58,979 nt of DNA from Aeromonas rivuli (GCF_000820045.1 NZ_CDBJ01000087.1:39181-98159), one strand, 5' to 3'; positions 39,555 through 52,767 are shown, counted from the stretch's first letter. The notes: a model not told the origin generated them from the sequence alone. Numbers and translations are program-made.

Positions 39555-39595
39555 CCTTAATTTTGTGCGGAAAGCCGCAAAAATTAAGGGTTTTT
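39555..39595 (+). terminator. Terminator after parB
   Basis: CCTTAATTTTGTGCGG pairs with CCGCAAAAATTAAGG (one bulged base) around loop AAAG and is followed by five T residues. It separates mnmG-rsmG-parAB from the atp operon. Confidence 0.85.
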
Positions 39596-39601
39596 GCCAT
39601 G

Positions 39602-39629
39602 TTGCAATAGCCGTCTTCACGGGTATAAT
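39602..39629 (+). promoter_or_regulatory. Promoter of the atp operon
   Basis: TTGCAA (39602-39607) and a perfect TATAAT (39624-39629) are spaced 16 bases, about 80 bases before atpI and after the parB terminator. Confidence 0.7.
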
Positions 39630-39709
39630 TTGACCGGCTTTTAGGGCTGTGAATCCGGGGTCTCTGGAACCCGATTTTTTACAGTTCTGTAATGTTCAGA
39701 GGTGAGTTG

Positions 39710-40890
<1,181 letters not shown>

Positions 40891-40940
40891 TGAAGCAACT
40901 CAAATAAAACTTTTTCAAACAACCAATTACCAAAAAATAA

Positions 40941-41192
<252 letters not shown>

Positions 41193-41243
41193 GTCGTTAC
41201 GACTCACGCAGAACCCATTAACTAACTTAAGAGGAAATCGGCT

Positions 41244-41714
41244 GTGAATATCAACGCCACCCTCCTCGGCCAAGCAATCGCTTTTTTCTTCTTCGTAGTA
41301 TTTTGCATGAAGTACGTATGGCCGCCGCTGATCGCTGCCATTGAAGCCCGCCAGAAAGAAATTGCTGACGGCTTGTCTTCCGCAGAACGCGCCAAGAAAG
41401 ATCTGGATTTGGCCAAGGCCAATGCCACCGATCAGCTGAAAGAAGCCAAGCGCCAGGCTGCTGAAATCGTCGAACAGGCTAACAAACGTAAAGCCCAGAT
41501 CATCGATGAAGCCGCAGTTGGTGCCCAGGCAGAGCGGGAAAAAATCCTGGCTCAAGGCCGTGCCGAGCTTGAAGCTGAACGTCATCGTGCCAAAGAAGAA
41601 CTGCGCAAGCAGGTTGCTGCTCTTGCCGTCGCCGGCGCAGAGAAGATCCTGGCACGCCACATCGACCAGGCTGCCAACAGCGACATCGTCGACAAACTGG
41701 TAGCAGAACTGTAA
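41244..41714 (+). CDS. atpF: ATP synthase F0 subunit b
   Basis: The 156-residue peripheral-stalk subunit has one N-terminal membrane helix ([19 protein letters not shown]) and a long charged coiled coil. The start is GTG, as in E. coli atpF, with GAGGAAAT upstream. Confidence 0.97.
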   Translation: MNINATLLGQAIAFFFFVVFCMKYVWPPLIAAIEARQKEIADGLSSAERAKKDLDLAKANATDQLKEAKRQAAEIVEQANKRKAQIIDEAAVGAQAEREKILAQGRAELEAERHRAKEELRKQVAALAVAGAEKILARHIDQAANSDIVDKLVAEL

Positions 41715-41727
41715 CGGGAACGGGGCT

Positions 41728-42261
41728 ATGTCTGAACTGACTACAATCGCTCGCCCCTACGCCAAGGCTGCTTTCGAGTTTGCCGTTGAGCACAAGGCGG
41801 TTGACCAGTGGCTGGAGATGCTCGGTTTCGCGGCGCAAGTCGTGGAAAACGAGACAATCCACACCCTGGTAAACGGCTCTGTGGCTGCCGAAGAACTCGC
41901 AAACCTGTTTGTGAGTGTCTGCGGTGAGCAACTCGACGAGCATGGCCAGAACCTGATGCGGGTGATGGCTGAGAATGGTCGCTTGGGTGTGCTGCCGGCG
42001 GTCGTGACCGAATATGTACTGCTCAAGGCTGAACTCGACAAAGAGATTCAGGCTGAGGTCATTTCGGCCCATGTACTGACCGACCAGCAGAAGGCCGCTA
42101 TTCAGGCTTCTCTGGAGCAACGTCTCGCACGCAAAGTGAAGCTGAATTGCAGCATGGATGCGTCCTTGATGGCCGGAGTGCTCATCAAGGCCGGAGATCT
42201 GGTTATCGACGGCACTGTCCGCGGTAAGCTGGATCGCATGGCCGACGCGCTGCAATCTTGA
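41728..42261 (+). CDS. atpH: ATP synthase F1 subunit delta
   Basis: The 177-residue subunit links the b stalk to the alpha subunits. The N-terminus [17 protein letters not shown] and the C-terminal [19 protein letters not shown] are the family hallmarks. Confidence 0.98.
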   Translation: MSELTTIARPYAKAAFEFAVEHKAVDQWLEMLGFAAQVVENETIHTLVNGSVAAEELANLFVSVCGEQLDEHGQNLMRVMAENGRLGVLPAVVTEYVLLKAELDKEIQAEVISAHVLTDQQKAAIQASLEQRLARKVKLNCSMDASLMAGVLIKAGDLVIDGTVRGKLDRMADALQS

Positions 42262-42276
42262 TTGGGGTATTAGAGC

Positions 42277-43818
42277 ATGCAACTGAATTCCACTGAAATC
42301 GCCGAGCTTATCAAGCAGCGCATCGCGCAGTTTGATGTTAAGAGCGAAGCGCGCAACGAAGGCACCATCGTCTCTGTGAGCGACGGTATCATTCGTATCC
42401 ACGGTCTGGCCGATGCCATGCAGGGTGAAATGATCGAGCTGCCGGGTAACCGCTTCGCTCTGGCATTGAACCTGGAGCGTGACTCCGTTGGTGCCGTGGT
42501 CATGGGTCCCTACGCCGATCTGGCCGAAGGGATGAAAGTAAAAGGGACTGGCCGCATTCTGGAAGTGCCGGTTGGTCGTGGTCTGTTGGGCCGGGTGGTC
42601 AACACCCTGGGTCAGCCTATCGACGGTAAAGGTCCCATCGACAACGACGGCTTCTCGCCGATCGAAGTTATCGCACCGGGCGTTATCGAGCGTAAGTCTG
42701 TTGACCAGCCTGTCCAGACCGGCCTGAAAGCCATCGATGCCATGATCCCTATCGGTCGTGGCCAGCGTGAGCTGATCATCGGTGACCGCCAGGTAGGTAA
42801 GACTGCCATCGCCATCGACACCATCATCAACCAGAAAGATTCTGGTATTAAGTGTGTGTACGTCGCGATCGGTCAGAAGGCCTCCACCATCGCCAACGTG
42901 GTGCGCAAGCTGGAAGAGCACGGTGCTCTGGCCAACACCATTGTGGTGGTTGCCTCTGCCTCCGAAGCCGCTGCCCTGCAGTACCTGGCGCCTTATGCCG
43001 GCTGCTCCATGGGTGAGTACTTCCGTGACCGCGGTGAAGACGCGCTCATCATTTATGATGACCTGTCCAAGCAAGCGGTGGCCTACCGTCAGATCTCCCT
43101 GCTGCTGCGCCGTCCACCAGGACGCGAAGCTTACCCAGGCGACGTCTTCTATCTGCACTCCCGTCTGCTCGAGCGCGCTTCCCGCGTCAACGTCGAGTAC
43201 GTCGAGAAGTTCACCAAGGGTGCCGTGACTGGCCGGACCGGTTCCTTGACCGCGCTGCCGATCATCGAAACCCAGGCCGGTGACGTGTCTGCGTTCGTTC
43301 CGACCAACGTGATCTCCATCACCGATGGTCAGATCTTCCTGACCACTCAGCTGTTCAACTCCGGTATTCGTCCGGCGGTTGACCCGGGTATCTCCGTATC
43401 CCGAGTGGGCGGCGCGGCTCAGACCAAGATCGTCAAGAAATTGTCCGGTGGTATCCGTACCGCGCTGGCCCAGTACCGCGAGCTGGCGGCCTTCGCCCAG
43501 TTCTCTTCCGATCTGGATGAGGCGACCCGCAAGCAGCTGGACCACGGCCAGAAGGTAACCGAGCTGATGAAGCAGCAGCAATACTCCCCGATGAGTGTGG
43601 CTGCCCAGGCTCTGGTGCTGTTCGCCGCCGAGAAGGGCTATCTCTCCGACGTCGAAATCGCCAAGGTTGTCGATTTCGAAGCCGCTCTGCTCTCCTACGC
43701 CAATACCCAGCACGCTGAGCTGATGGCAGACATCAACGCCACAGCCGACTACAACGACGCGATCGTTGGCAAGCTGACTGCGTTGCTGGATGACTTCAAA
43801 GCAACCCAGACCTGGTAA
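42277..43818 (+). CDS. atpA: ATP synthase F1 subunit alpha
   Basis: The 513-residue subunit (513 in E. coli) has Walker [15 protein letters not shown] and the conserved [17 protein letters not shown] and [16 protein letters not shown] segments. It forms the alpha3beta3 head with AtpD. Confidence 0.99.
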   Translation: MQLNSTEIAELIKQRIAQFDVKSEARNEGTIVSVSDGIIRIHGLADAMQGEMIELPGNRFALALNLERDSVGAVVMGPYADLAEGMKVKGTGRILEVPVGRGLLGRVVNTLGQPIDGKGPIDNDGFSPIEVIAPGVIERKSVDQPVQTGLKAIDAMIPIGRGQRELIIGDRQVGKTAIAIDTIINQKDSGIKCVYVAIGQKASTIANVVRKLEEHGALANTIVVVASASEAAALQYLAPYAGCSMGEYFRDRGEDALIIYDDLSKQAVAYRQISLLLRRPPGREAYPGDVFYLHSRLLERASRVNVEYVEKFTKGAVTGRTGSLTALPIIETQAGDVSAFVPTNVISITDGQIFLTTQLFNSGIRPAVDPGISVSRVGGAAQTKIVKKLSGGIRTALAQYRELAAFAQFSSDLDEATRKQLDHGQKVTELMKQQQYSPMSVAAQALVLFAAEKGYLSDVEIAKVVDFEAALLSYANTQHAELMADINATADYNDAIVGKLTALLDDFKATQTW

Positions 43819-43861
43819 GCGAGTGTGGCAGCGCAAGCTGCCACCTGAAGGAGAGTAAGAG

Positions 43862-44728
43862 ATGGCCGGCGCAAAAGAGATACGTACCAAGATCGGGAGT
43901 GTGAAGAACACTCAGAAGATCACCGGCGCTATGGAAATGGTGGCAGCAAGCAAGATGCGCCGTGCGCAGGAACGCATGTCTGCCAGCCGTCCGTACGCTG
44001 AAACCATGCGCAAGGTGATCGGCCATATCGCCCAGGGGAACTTGGAATACAAGCACCCCTACCTCATGGAACGTGAGGTCAAGCGAGTGGGTTACATCGT
44101 CGTCTCCACCGACCGTGGCCTGTGTGGGGGTCTGAACATCAACCTGTTCAAGGCTGCCCTCAATGAGATGAAGGAGTGGAGCGCGAAAGGTGCCAAGGTT
44201 GACCTGGCACTGATCGGTAACAAGGCTTCCGGCTTCTTCCAGCGGCACGGTGCCAAGGTGCAAGCCCATGTCTCCGGACTGGGTGACAACCCGAGCATCA
44301 GTGACCTGATTGGTTCAGTCAAGGTCATGCTGAAGGCTTACGACAACGGTGAGATTGACCGTCTGTACCTGGTGTACAACAAGTTTGTAAACACCATGGT
44401 GCAACAACCCCGAGTCGATCAATTGCTGCCTTTGCCCGTAACAGAAGACAGCAAGCTCGCCAAGAAACACCATTGGGATTACCTCTATGAGCCGGATCCC
44501 AAACAGCTGCTGAACACCCTGCTGATTCGCTACGTCGAGTCCCAGGTGTACCAGGGCGTGGTGGAAAACTTGGCCAGCGAACAGGCAGCCCGAATGGTTG
44601 CCATGCAAGCCGCGACTGACAACGCCGGCAACCTGATTAACGATCTGCAACTGGTGTACAACAAGGCCCGTCAGGCCAGTATTACCCAGGAACTGACAGA
44701 GATCGTATCGGGCGCTGCTGCGGTGTAA
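43862..44728 (+). CDS. atpG: ATP synthase F1 subunit gamma
   Basis: The 288-residue central stalk has the N-terminal helix [20 protein letters not shown] and the C-terminal helix ending [20 protein letters not shown], which form the coiled coil inside the head. Confidence 0.98.
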   Translation: MAGAKEIRTKIGSVKNTQKITGAMEMVAASKMRRAQERMSASRPYAETMRKVIGHIAQGNLEYKHPYLMEREVKRVGYIVVSTDRGLCGGLNINLFKAALNEMKEWSAKGAKVDLALIGNKASGFFQRHGAKVQAHVSGLGDNPSISDLIGSVKVMLKAYDNGEIDRLYLVYNKFVNTMVQQPRVDQLLPLPVTEDSKLAKKHHWDYLYEPDPKQLLNTLLIRYVESQVYQGVVENLASEQAARMVAMQAATDNAGNLINDLQLVYNKARQASITQELTEIVSGAAAV

Positions 44729-46150
<1,422 letters not shown>

Positions 46151-46168
46151 GCCTCGATAGGAGGACCC

Positions 46169-46594
46169 ATGGCTGAGATATCCTTTCACCTGGATGTGGT
46201 GAGCGCAGAGGGCAAACTGTTTGCCGGCCGTGTTCAGACCGTACAGGTTTCAGGCTCCGAAGGTGAGCTGGGTATCCACCACGGTCACGCGCCGCTGCTG
46301 ACTGCCATCAAGCCGGGCCTGGTCCGCTTGATCAAGCAGAATGGTGGCGAAGAGGTGATGTACGTTTCCGGCGGCATGCTGGAAGTACAACCCGAAGCCG
46401 TGACTGTGCTGGCCGATACCGCAATTCGTGCCGACGATCTGGATGAGGCGAAAGCCCAGGAAGCCAAGCGTCGTGCCGAGGAGCGGATCAACAGCTCCCA
46501 TGGTGACATCGATTACGCCCAGGCCGCTACCGAGCTGGCCAAGGCGATGGCCCAACTGCGGGTTATCGATATCGTCAAAAAGAATTACCGTTAA
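46169..46594 (+). CDS. atpC: ATP synthase F1 subunit epsilon
   Basis: The 141-residue subunit has the N-terminal beta-sandwich ([31 protein letters not shown]) and a C-terminal helical pair that can inhibit the enzyme. It closes the atpIBEFHAGDC operon and is followed by a terminator. Confidence 0.98.
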   Translation: MAEISFHLDVVSAEGKLFAGRVQTVQVSGSEGELGIHHGHAPLLTAIKPGLVRLIKQNGGEEVMYVSGGMLEVQPEAVTVLADTAIRADDLDEAKAQEAKRRAEERINSSHGDIDYAQAATELAKAMAQLRVIDIVKKNYR

Positions 46595-46606
46595 TAGCGG
46601 TGATGC

Positions 46607-46636
46607 AAAAAGCGACCTTCGGGTCGCTTTTTTTTT
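46607..46636 (+). terminator. Terminator of the atp operon
   Basis: AGCGACC and GGTCGCT pair around a TTCG tetraloop, flanked by an A-run and followed by a long T-run. Confidence 0.95.
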
Positions 46637-46687
46637 ATCCGTTGGATAGACTCCGCCGAGCATTTCCTCAAGTTTCAAAGGCTGGCT

Positions 46688-48049
46688 ATGTCTCTCAACG
46701 TCGTGATCCTGGCTGCGGGTAAAGGTACTCGCATGCGCTCCTCCTTGCCAAAAGTACTGCACCCTGTCGCCAACAAGCCCATGGTCTCCCATGTCATCGA
46801 CACCGCTCGCCAGATAGGGGCCGAGCAGTTGCACCTGGTCTATGGCCACGGCGCCGAGTTGCTCAAGGAGCGGATCGCCGCGCCGGATCTGAACTGGGTG
46901 CTGCAGGCCCAGCAGCTGGGCACCGGCCATGCGGTGGCCCAGGCGATCCCGTTCTGGCAAGACGAAGACGACGTACTGGTGCTGTACGGCGACACTCCAC
47001 TGATCCAGCCCGAGACCCTGCAACGGCTGCTGGCCGCCAAGGCCGATGGCGGCATGGCGCTGCTGACCGTGGTGCTGGACAACCCGACCGGTTATGGCCG
47101 TATCGTCCGGGAAAGCGGCCAGGTGGTCGGCATCATCGAGCAGAAGGATGCCAACGCCGAGCAGCTCGCCATCCGCGAAGTGAACACCGGCGTGCTGGTG
47201 GCCAAGGGGGCGCAGTTGCGTAGCTGGCTGTCCCGTCTGGACAACAAGAATGCCCAGGGCGAGTTCTATCTCACCGACGTCATTGCCATGGCCCACGGGG
47301 ATGGTTGCGCCATCGCCGCCGTTCATCCGGACAGCGCCATGGAGGTGGAAGGGGCCAACAACCGGGTGCAGCTTGCGGCATTGGAGCGCAGCTACCAGCA
47401 GATGCAGGCCGAACGGTTGATGATCGCCGGTGTGACCCTGATCGATCCGGCCCGCTTCGACTTGCGCGGCGAGCTGGAGGTGGGTGAAGAGGTGGTGATC
47501 GACGTCAACGTCATCATCGAGGGCAGGGTCAAACTCGGCAACCATGTGCGCATCGGTGCGGGTTGCGTGCTGAAAGATTGCGAAATCGGCGATCACAGTG
47601 AAGTGAAACCCTACTCCGTCATCGAGGGGGCGCAGGTTGCTGACCAGTGCTCGGTCGGCCCCTTCGCCCGCCTGCGGCCCGGTGCCGTGCTGGAACAGGA
47701 TGCCCATGTGGGCAACTTCGTCGAGATGAAGAAGTCCCGGCTCGGGGTTGGCTCCAAGTGTGGTCACCTGACCTATCTTGGAGACACCGAGGTGGGTGCC
47801 AGGGTGAACATAGGTGCCGGCACCATCACTTGCAATTATGATGGGGTGAACAAGTTCCAGACCATCATAGAGGATGACGTCTTCGTCGGCTCCGACACCC
47901 AGCTGGTGGCGCCGGTGCGCATCGGCAAGGGGGCGACCCTGGGGGCGGGCTCGACCATCACCAAGGACGTGGCCGAGCACGAACTGGTGATCACCCGGGT
48001 GCCTCAGCGCCATATCCAGAATTGGGCGCGTCCGGTCAAGAAGAAGTGA
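46688..48049 (+). CDS. glmU: GlmU, N-acetylglucosamine-1-phosphate uridyltransferase / GlcN-1-P acetyltransferase
   Basis: The 453-residue bifunctional enzyme makes UDP-GlcNAc for cell wall and LPS. The N-terminal uridyltransferase has [20 protein letters not shown]; the C-terminal half is a left-handed beta-helix acetyltransferase with hexapeptide repeats and [15 protein letters not shown]. It stands after atpC as in enterobacteria, but glmS does not follow directly. Confidence 0.98.
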   Translation: MSLNVVILAAGKGTRMRSSLPKVLHPVANKPMVSHVIDTARQIGAEQLHLVYGHGAELLKERIAAPDLNWVLQAQQLGTGHAVAQAIPFWQDEDDVLVLYGDTPLIQPETLQRLLAAKADGGMALLTVVLDNPTGYGRIVRESGQVVGIIEQKDANAEQLAIREVNTGVLVAKGAQLRSWLSRLDNKNAQGEFYLTDVIAMAHGDGCAIAAVHPDSAMEVEGANNRVQLAALERSYQQMQAERLMIAGVTLIDPARFDLRGELEVGEEVVIDVNVIIEGRVKLGNHVRIGAGCVLKDCEIGDHSEVKPYSVIEGAQVADQCSVGPFARLRPGAVLEQDAHVGNFVEMKKSRLGVGSKCGHLTYLGDTEVGARVNIGAGTITCNYDGVNKFQTIIEDDVFVGSDTQLVAPVRIGKGATLGAGSTITKDVAEHELVITRVPQRHIQNWARPVKKK

Positions 48050-48080
48050 TGCCCGATCAATCCCTATCCATGAAATAAAG

Positions 48081-48111
48081 AAAACCGGCGCCTTGTGGCG
48101 CCGGTTTTTTT
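48081..48111. terminator. Terminator between glmU and creD
   Basis: AAAACCGGCGCC and GGCGCCGGTTTT pair around loop TTGT and have T/A runs on both sides, serving the convergent genes. Confidence 0.92.
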
Positions 48112-49453
48112 ATGGCCTGGACTCCGTGCTCTCCATGACCCTGTACCAGTCCAGCTTGCGGGTCAGCATCATGATCAGCGTCAGTATGGCAAACAGCAGC
48201 AGGGCGCCGAGCAGTAACGCGCTCTGCTCTGCTTGCAGCAGGCCATAGAGGGTGGCATAGACAACCCCCAGCAGGGCCGCGAAGCCGAGCCCTTGCTTCA
48301 GCCCCCCCAGCACATGGCTCAGGTAGAAGCCATTGAGCGCCACGCTGGCCAGCGCCGCCAGCAGGTAGGCGAGGGCGAAGCCCAGATGCTCGGTCAGCGC
48401 CAGCAGTAGCAGATAGAAGATGACCAGCCCCATGCCGACCAGGGCGTACTGGATGGGGTGGACCCTCAGCCCTTTGAGCAGCTCGAACATGAAGAAGCTG
48501 ATGAAGGTGAGGCCGATGAACAGCAGGGCGTACTTGGCCGCTCGCTCGTTGAGTCGGTATTGATCCACAGGCTGCACCAGACTGACGCTGAAGGCGGGCA
48601 GTGCTTGCTCCTTGCCACTCATGCTGCGCAAGAAGCGGGTCTCCATGTCGGTGGCGAACCAGCTGGTCTGCCAGTTGGCATTGAAACCCGCCTCATCCAG
48701 TTTGCGACTGCCCGGCAGGAAATCGCCGATGAAGTTGGGATGAGGCCAGTTGCCGGTCAGTTGCAGCCTGCTCTCCCGACCGAGAGGCACCAGCTCCAGG
48801 CTGTTCATGCCCTGCAGGTTCAGCTCGATATGAAACTCACCCTGTTCGCCCGGCAAGGCGTCGAGCGGCGCGTGAATACCCGCCTGATCCTCTCCCAGCA
48901 GGGCACCGGGGACGAAGGGGATGTGGCGCTCTCCCAGTTGCAGCACCGGGACGCTGTTGATGCCACGGGCGTCGGACAGCACCAGGCTCAGATAGGGTTT
49001 ACCCGCCACCAGTGCCGGATCGGCACCGTCAACGCGCAGCTCCGGGTTGCTGGCCAGCAGTGCCTTGTCCGTCAGGGTATCGGGCAGGCGACCGGACAGG
49101 GTGATGGTGGTGTGGTAGATCTGCGCCTGATAGATGCCGAGCTTGCGGGGGGTGACCACCATGTTGGCGCGCATATCCAGCTGTTCCGGCAGCAGGTAGC
49201 GATAGAGCCGCTCCTGACGCACGAAGCGCTTGCCATCCTGCTCCACGGTAACGGCGCGGCTATAGGGTTGTACCAGCACTGGCCCCAGCAGTCGCTGCGG
49301 GCCGCTGCTGCTGGCCATCATGCTGCCGATGGCCTGACGCTGATAGTGCTGGCGCTCGTGATTGAGATCCAGAATGGATTGTACCGGCAGCATCAGCAGC
49401 AGGCCGAGCAGCAGTAGCAGGAAGATCTTGTGGGTGACAATCTGTTTGACCAT
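48110..49453 (-). CDS. creD: CreD-like inner-membrane protein (BlrD in Aeromonas)
   Basis: The 447-residue protein has an N-terminal membrane helix, a large periplasmic part (about residues 35-290) with the PQRLLGPVLVQPYSR and YQAQIYHTTITLSG segments, and about five C-terminal helices (FIGLTFISFFMFELLKGLRVHP, IQYALVGMGLVIFYLLLLAL). It belongs to the CreD family of envelope integrity proteins, controlled by CreBC. A TTCAC-N6-TTCAC tag lies upstream. Confidence 0.92.
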   Translation of the reverse strand: MVKQIVTHKIFLLLLLGLLLMLPVQSILDLNHERQHYQRQAIGSMMASSSGPQRLLGPVLVQPYSRAVTVEQDGKRFVRQERLYRYLLPEQLDMRANMVVTPRKLGIYQAQIYHTTITLSGRLPDTLTDKALLASNPELRVDGADPALVAGKPYLSLVLSDARGINSVPVLQLGERHIPFVPGALLGEDQAGIHAPLDALPGEQGEFHIELNLQGMNSLELVPLGRESRLQLTGNWPHPNFIGDFLPGSRKLDEAGFNANWQTSWFATDMETRFLRSMSGKEQALPAFSVSLVQPVDQYRLNERAAKYALLFIGLTFISFFMFELLKGLRVHPIQYALVGMGLVIFYLLLLALTEHLGFALAYLLAALASVALNGFYLSHVLGGLKQGLGFAALLGVVYATLYGLLQAEQSALLLGALLLFAILTLIMMLTRKLDWYRVMESTESRP

Positions 49454-49515
49454 GACGGGCTCCTTGTTATCGCAAGCCAGTCTCCCCGGGCTGGATGAAG
49501 GGGAGATGAGCCCCT

Positions 49516-49531
49516 GTGAAGTGAGGGTGAA
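49516..49531 (-). promoter_or_regulatory. cre/blr-tag upstream of creD
   Basis: On the minus strand TTCAC, six bases and TTCAC (TTCACCCTCACTTCAC) match the CreB/BlrA-binding tag exactly. It lies 63 bases before the creD start. Confidence 0.85.
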
Positions 49532-49539
49532 GGAGAGAG

Positions 49540-49562
49540 AAAAAACCGACCTCCGCTGAGGT
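49540..49562 (-). terminator. Terminator after creC
   Basis: On the minus strand ACCTC, loop AGCG, GAGGT and then CGG plus six T residues follow the creC stop, separating creBC from creD. It means creD is largely transcribed from its own tag-controlled promoter. A run of nine G residues (plus strand, 49563-49571) adjoins it. Confidence 0.65.
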
Positions 49563-49621
49563 GGGGGGGGGAGCCTGATAGATGTGTTCGCCGGTTGCCT
49601 GCCCGAGGCTTGACTCAGGGG

Positions 49622-51046
49622 TTAACCATGGCTGGGCAGCCAGAGTTCGGCCAGTACCCCGCCTTGCTGCTCGTTGTGCAACGTCAGGCTGCCTCCATGT
49701 TGGCGGGCCACCTCGGCGGCGAAGCTGAGCCCTATGCCGCTGCTCTTGGCGCCGTTTGGCCTGGGCAGGGAGTAGAAGCGCTCGAAGATGCGCGGCAGGG
49801 CGAAATCCGGGATGCCAGGCCCCTGATCCTTGACCCGGAAGCGGTAACCCTCCTGCACCGGTTCGCCCTCTATCACTAACAGGCCTCCGCTTGGACTGAA
49901 GTCGAGGGCATTGTCGATCAGATTGCCCAGCGCCTGTCCCACCAGCAGTCGATCCCAGCGTTGTGGCTGGGCTGGTTTGAGGCGGTGGCTGAGGGTGATG
50001 CCGCGCCTGTCGGCCACTATCTGGCGCGCCGCCACCGCCCCTTCCCCCAGCTGCATCGGATCCACCGCCTGACGTTCACGTTCCTGGCCCGACTCGAGGC
50101 GAGCGAGCTGCAACATGCGCTCGATCAGCTGCTGCATCCGGGTCGACTCCTGATTGATATTGTTGATGAATCGAGTCGCGACCTCGGCAGGGGGCGCCTC
50201 TGCCAGCAGCTCTCCCGCCCCGCGAATGGCGGCCAGGGGGCTCTTGAGCTCATGGGTCAGGCTGTGCACATAGGCTTCGATGTAGGATTTGCCGTCCAGC
50301 TGGCGGCGCATCGTCTCGAGGGAACGTCCCAACCTGTCCAGCTCCAGACTGTATAGATGGGGCAACTGGGCCGGCTCCCCCTGGCTGACCGCCTGGGCGT
50401 AGGTTTCCAGCTTGCGGATGGAACGGTTGAGCCACCACACCAGCAGAGCGCCGATGAGCAGGGCGATGAATAGCATGAGGGCGGCAGCCTGCAATAGCTG
50501 GCGCTCACCACGCTCTATCATCGGCAGCAGGGTGTGATTGGGTTTGGCGACGGTGAGGGAGCCCAGTATCTTATTCCCTTCGCGCAGCGGCGCCGCCACG
50601 TGCATGACCGAGCTGGTGGGATCGTCCGGGTCGCTGCGGGTGCTGCGGGCACCATATTGACCGCGCAGGGTCAGGTGGACGTCGTTCCAGCGGGAGTAGT
50701 CTTTGCCCAGATCCTGGCCAGAGGAGTCGTAGATAACGCTGCCATTAGCATCAACAACATAGATGCGATACTCGGCCTGCTGCTTGAGGTGGCCGTCGAT
50801 CAGGGCATTGATGGGGCTCTGGTTGAGGCGAGTGAAGGCATGGGCCAGTCGCCCATTGGCCATCTTGCCATCCTGCAAATCGTCCAGGGCCAGGGGGGCC
50901 AGTATCTGGGCCATGTCGACCAGGGTATCTTCGGCGGCGCTGCGCACCCCGGGCTTGATCTCCTCGACGAAGATCTCCAGTACAAACCAGGCGGCCAGGG
51001 CGAAGATGAGCAGCAGCCCGGCCAGCAGTTGCAGTCCAATCCTCAT
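49622..51046 (-). CDS. creC: CreC-like sensor histidine kinase (BlrB in Aeromonas)
   Basis: The 474-residue kinase is the same length as E. coli CreC and matches it through most of its length. It has a membrane helix, a periplasmic sensor, a second helix around residues 180-205, HAMP, the phospho-acceptor motif LTHELKSPLAAIRGAGELL and HATPase boxes (NLIDNALDFSP, GPGIPDFALPRIFERFYSLP). The start at 51046 (MRIGLQLLAG) fits E. coli CreC; the frame extends 26 codons upstream without likeness. In Aeromonas the pair controls beta-lactamase genes. Confidence 0.93.
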   Translation of the reverse strand: MRIGLQLLAGLLLIFALAAWFVLEIFVEEIKPGVRSAAEDTLVDMAQILAPLALDDLQDGKMANGRLAHAFTRLNQSPINALIDGHLKQQAEYRIYVVDANGSVIYDSSGQDLGKDYSRWNDVHLTLRGQYGARSTRSDPDDPTSSVMHVAAPLREGNKILGSLTVAKPNHTLLPMIERGERQLLQAAALMLFIALLIGALLVWWLNRSIRKLETYAQAVSQGEPAQLPHLYSLELDRLGRSLETMRRQLDGKSYIEAYVHSLTHELKSPLAAIRGAGELLAEAPPAEVATRFINNINQESTRMQQLIERMLQLARLESGQERERQAVDPMQLGEGAVAARQIVADRRGITLSHRLKPAQPQRWDRLLVGQALGNLIDNALDFSPSGGLLVIEGEPVQEGYRFRVKDQGPGIPDFALPRIFERFYSLPRPNGAKSSGIGLSFAAEVARQHGGSLTLHNEQQGGVLAELWLPSHG

Positions 51047-51195
51047 ACCCGTCCCTGACAGCAAGCTAGTTGCCGTTCTATTGTGCTCATGGCAGATCCC
51101 GGTGGTCGGGCTGTTGCCGTTCAACGGTCATATTTCGTGTCTCATATTGCATGCCAGCCCAGGCTGCACGGCAGTTGCAGTCCCATGCACATCGG

Positions 51196-51870
51196 TCATG
51201 CCAGCTCCAGGCTGTAACCCAGCCCCCTGTGGGTCAGGATCAGATTGGCATCGGGATCCCGCTCCCGCAGCTTGGCCCTCAGGGTCTTGATATGGGTATC
51301 GACGGTGCGATCCAGGCTCTCTTCGGCCCCGCTCCACACCCGATCCATCAACTGCTGGCGGGAGTAAACCCGGCCCGGCGCCTGCATCAGCGTCTTGAGC
51401 AGCAGGTATTCATAGCGGGTGAGGCTCAGGGGTTGACCGTGGAAACAGATGCGGGCCCGCTCCTCATCCAGCAGCAAACCACTGGCCTGTGAGGGGGGCT
51501 GCCGCTCGCTGCGGCGCAAGATGGTGCGTACCCTGGCACAGACCTCCCGGGGCGAGAACGGCTTGGCCACATAGTCATCGGCGCCAATCTCCAGCCCGAT
51601 CAAGCGGTCTATCTCCTCGCTGCGGGCGGTGAGGAACATCAGCGGGGTGTCGCTGTGCGCCCGCACCCGCTTGCACAGCTCGAAGCCATTGATGTCGGGC
51701 AGACCCACATCCAGGATTAGGAAGTCAGGTTGCGTCTGTTCCAGTCGCGCCAACATGGTCTCGCCCAGGTTGAACCAGGTCACCTCGAACCCCTCGGTCT
51801 GCAGGGCATAGATAAGGGTGTCGGCGATGTTGGCTTCGTCTTCTACCAACCATATCAATCTCTTGTGCAT
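51196..51870 (-). CDS. creB: CreB-like response regulator (BlrA in Aeromonas)
   Basis: This 224-residue OmpR-type regulator has the acidic pocket VEDEAN, the phospho-acceptor aspartate in LILDVGLPDING, K in VAKPFSPRE, and a winged helix ending LTHRGLGYSLELA. It is the first gene of creB-creC and would bind the tag before creD. A spacer of 149 bases separates it from creC, longer than in E. coli. Confidence 0.93.
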   Translation of the reverse strand: MHKRLIWLVEDEANIADTLIYALQTEGFEVTWFNLGETMLARLEQTQPDFLILDVGLPDINGFELCKRVRAHSDTPLMFLTARSEEIDRLIGLEIGADDYVAKPFSPREVCARVRTILRRSERQPPSQASGLLLDEERARICFHGQPLSLTRYEYLLLKTLMQAPGRVYSRQQLMDRVWSGAEESLDRTVDTHIKTLRAKLRERDPDANLILTHRGLGYSLELA

Positions 51871-51973
51871 GGGATCCTCTCACTCTCTGCCGGTCTATTT
51901 TGGCAGTTAAGTGATGGGGATCCTATTTTGTCCGCTTGTTTTTCCCGCAAAGCTTGCTAATATCCCGCCATTC

Positions 51974-51986
51974 TTTCGAATCGAAA
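51974..51986. promoter_or_regulatory. Perfect 13-base palindrome before the DeoR-type gene
   Basis: TTTCGAATCGAAA is a perfect inverted repeat around one A, seven bases before the start codon. DeoR-family repressors often bind repeats of this TTTCG/CGAAA kind, so autoregulation is likely. A further CGAAAC half-site lies just inside the gene. Confidence 0.5.
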
Positions 51987-51993
51987 CTTAACG

Positions 51994-52767
51994 ATGACAA
52001 AACGAAACACTCAACAGCGCCGCCACACCATAGTGACCCTGGTGCAAGAGCAGGGCGAAGTGAGCGTCGATGCCCTGGCCAAGCACTTCTCCACCTCGGA
52101 AGTGACCATCCGCAAGGATCTGGCGGTGCTGGAAACCGGCGGTCTGCTGCTGCGTCGTTATGGGGGCGCCGTGCCGCTACCGAGCGAGATGGTCGTGACG
52201 GATAACCCGGAACAAGTTTCGAAGCGAAAGCTGGCCATCGCCCGTGCAGCTGCCGACCGGATCCGCGATCACAATCGCATCATCATCGACAGCGGCAGTA
52301 CCACCAGCGCCATGATCCCCATGCTGGGCAACAAGCGTGGCCTCATCGTCATGACCAACTCCCTCAATGTGGCGGGTGCCCTGCGCGAGCTGGAGAACGA
52401 ACCCACCCTGCTGATGACGGGCGGCACCTGGGACCCCCACTCCGAGTCCTTTCAGGGCCAGGTGGCGGAGCAGGTGTTGCGCTCCTATGACTTCGACCAG
52501 CTGTTCATCGGCGCCGATGGCATAGATCCCGAGCGGGGCACCACCACCTTCAACGAGCTGGTGGGCCTGTCCCGGGTGATGGCCGAGGTGTCGCGGGAGG
52601 TGATCGTCATGGTCGAGTCAGAAAAAATAGGTCGCAAGATCCCCAACCTGGAGTTGCCCTGGGCGCAAATCCATACCCTGGTGACGGACGAAGACTTGGC
52701 CGACGAGACCCGGCAACTACTCGAATCCAAAGGGGTGACGCTGATCTGCGCCCCCCTCGCAGGCTGA
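51994..52767 (+). CDS. DeoR-family transcriptional regulator upstream of glmS
   Basis: The 257-residue protein has the DeoR helix-turn-helix (VSVDALAKHFSTSEVTIRKDL, RRYGGA) and the C-terminal sugar-phosphate-sensing fold (IIIDSGSTTSAM, MTNSLNVA, GGTW, FIGADGID). It lies 50 bases before glmS on the same strand. A DeoR gene next to glmS is known from Vibrio and Pseudomonas (GlmR), so a role in amino-sugar control is likely. Confidence 0.9.
   Translation: MTKRNTQQRRHTIVTLVQEQGEVSVDALAKHFSTSEVTIRKDLAVLETGGLLLRRYGGAVPLPSEMVVTDNPEQVSKRKLAIARAAADRIRDHNRIIIDSGSTTSAMIPMLGNKRGLIVMTNSLNVAGALRELENEPTLLMTGGTWDPHSESFQGQVAEQVLRSYDFDQLFIGADGIDPERGTTTFNELVGLSRVMAEVSREVIVMVESEKIGRKIPNLELPWAQIHTLVTDEDLADETRQLLESKGVTLICAPLAG

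Noticed and set aside
41500..43911. An 803-codon minus-strand frame opposite atpF, atpH and atpA
   Set aside because: It is an antisense shadow of three certain genes, with histidine- and glutamine-rich low-complexity protein.
49563..49571. Run of nine G residues considered as a phase-variation tract
   Set aside because: It is intergenic, behind the creC terminator, and not placed between promoter elements of creD.
51047..51195. Possible small gene in the 149-base creB-creC spacer
   Set aside because: The only frames are an extension of creC without likeness to CreC and short shadows; no ribosome site decides for a gene.
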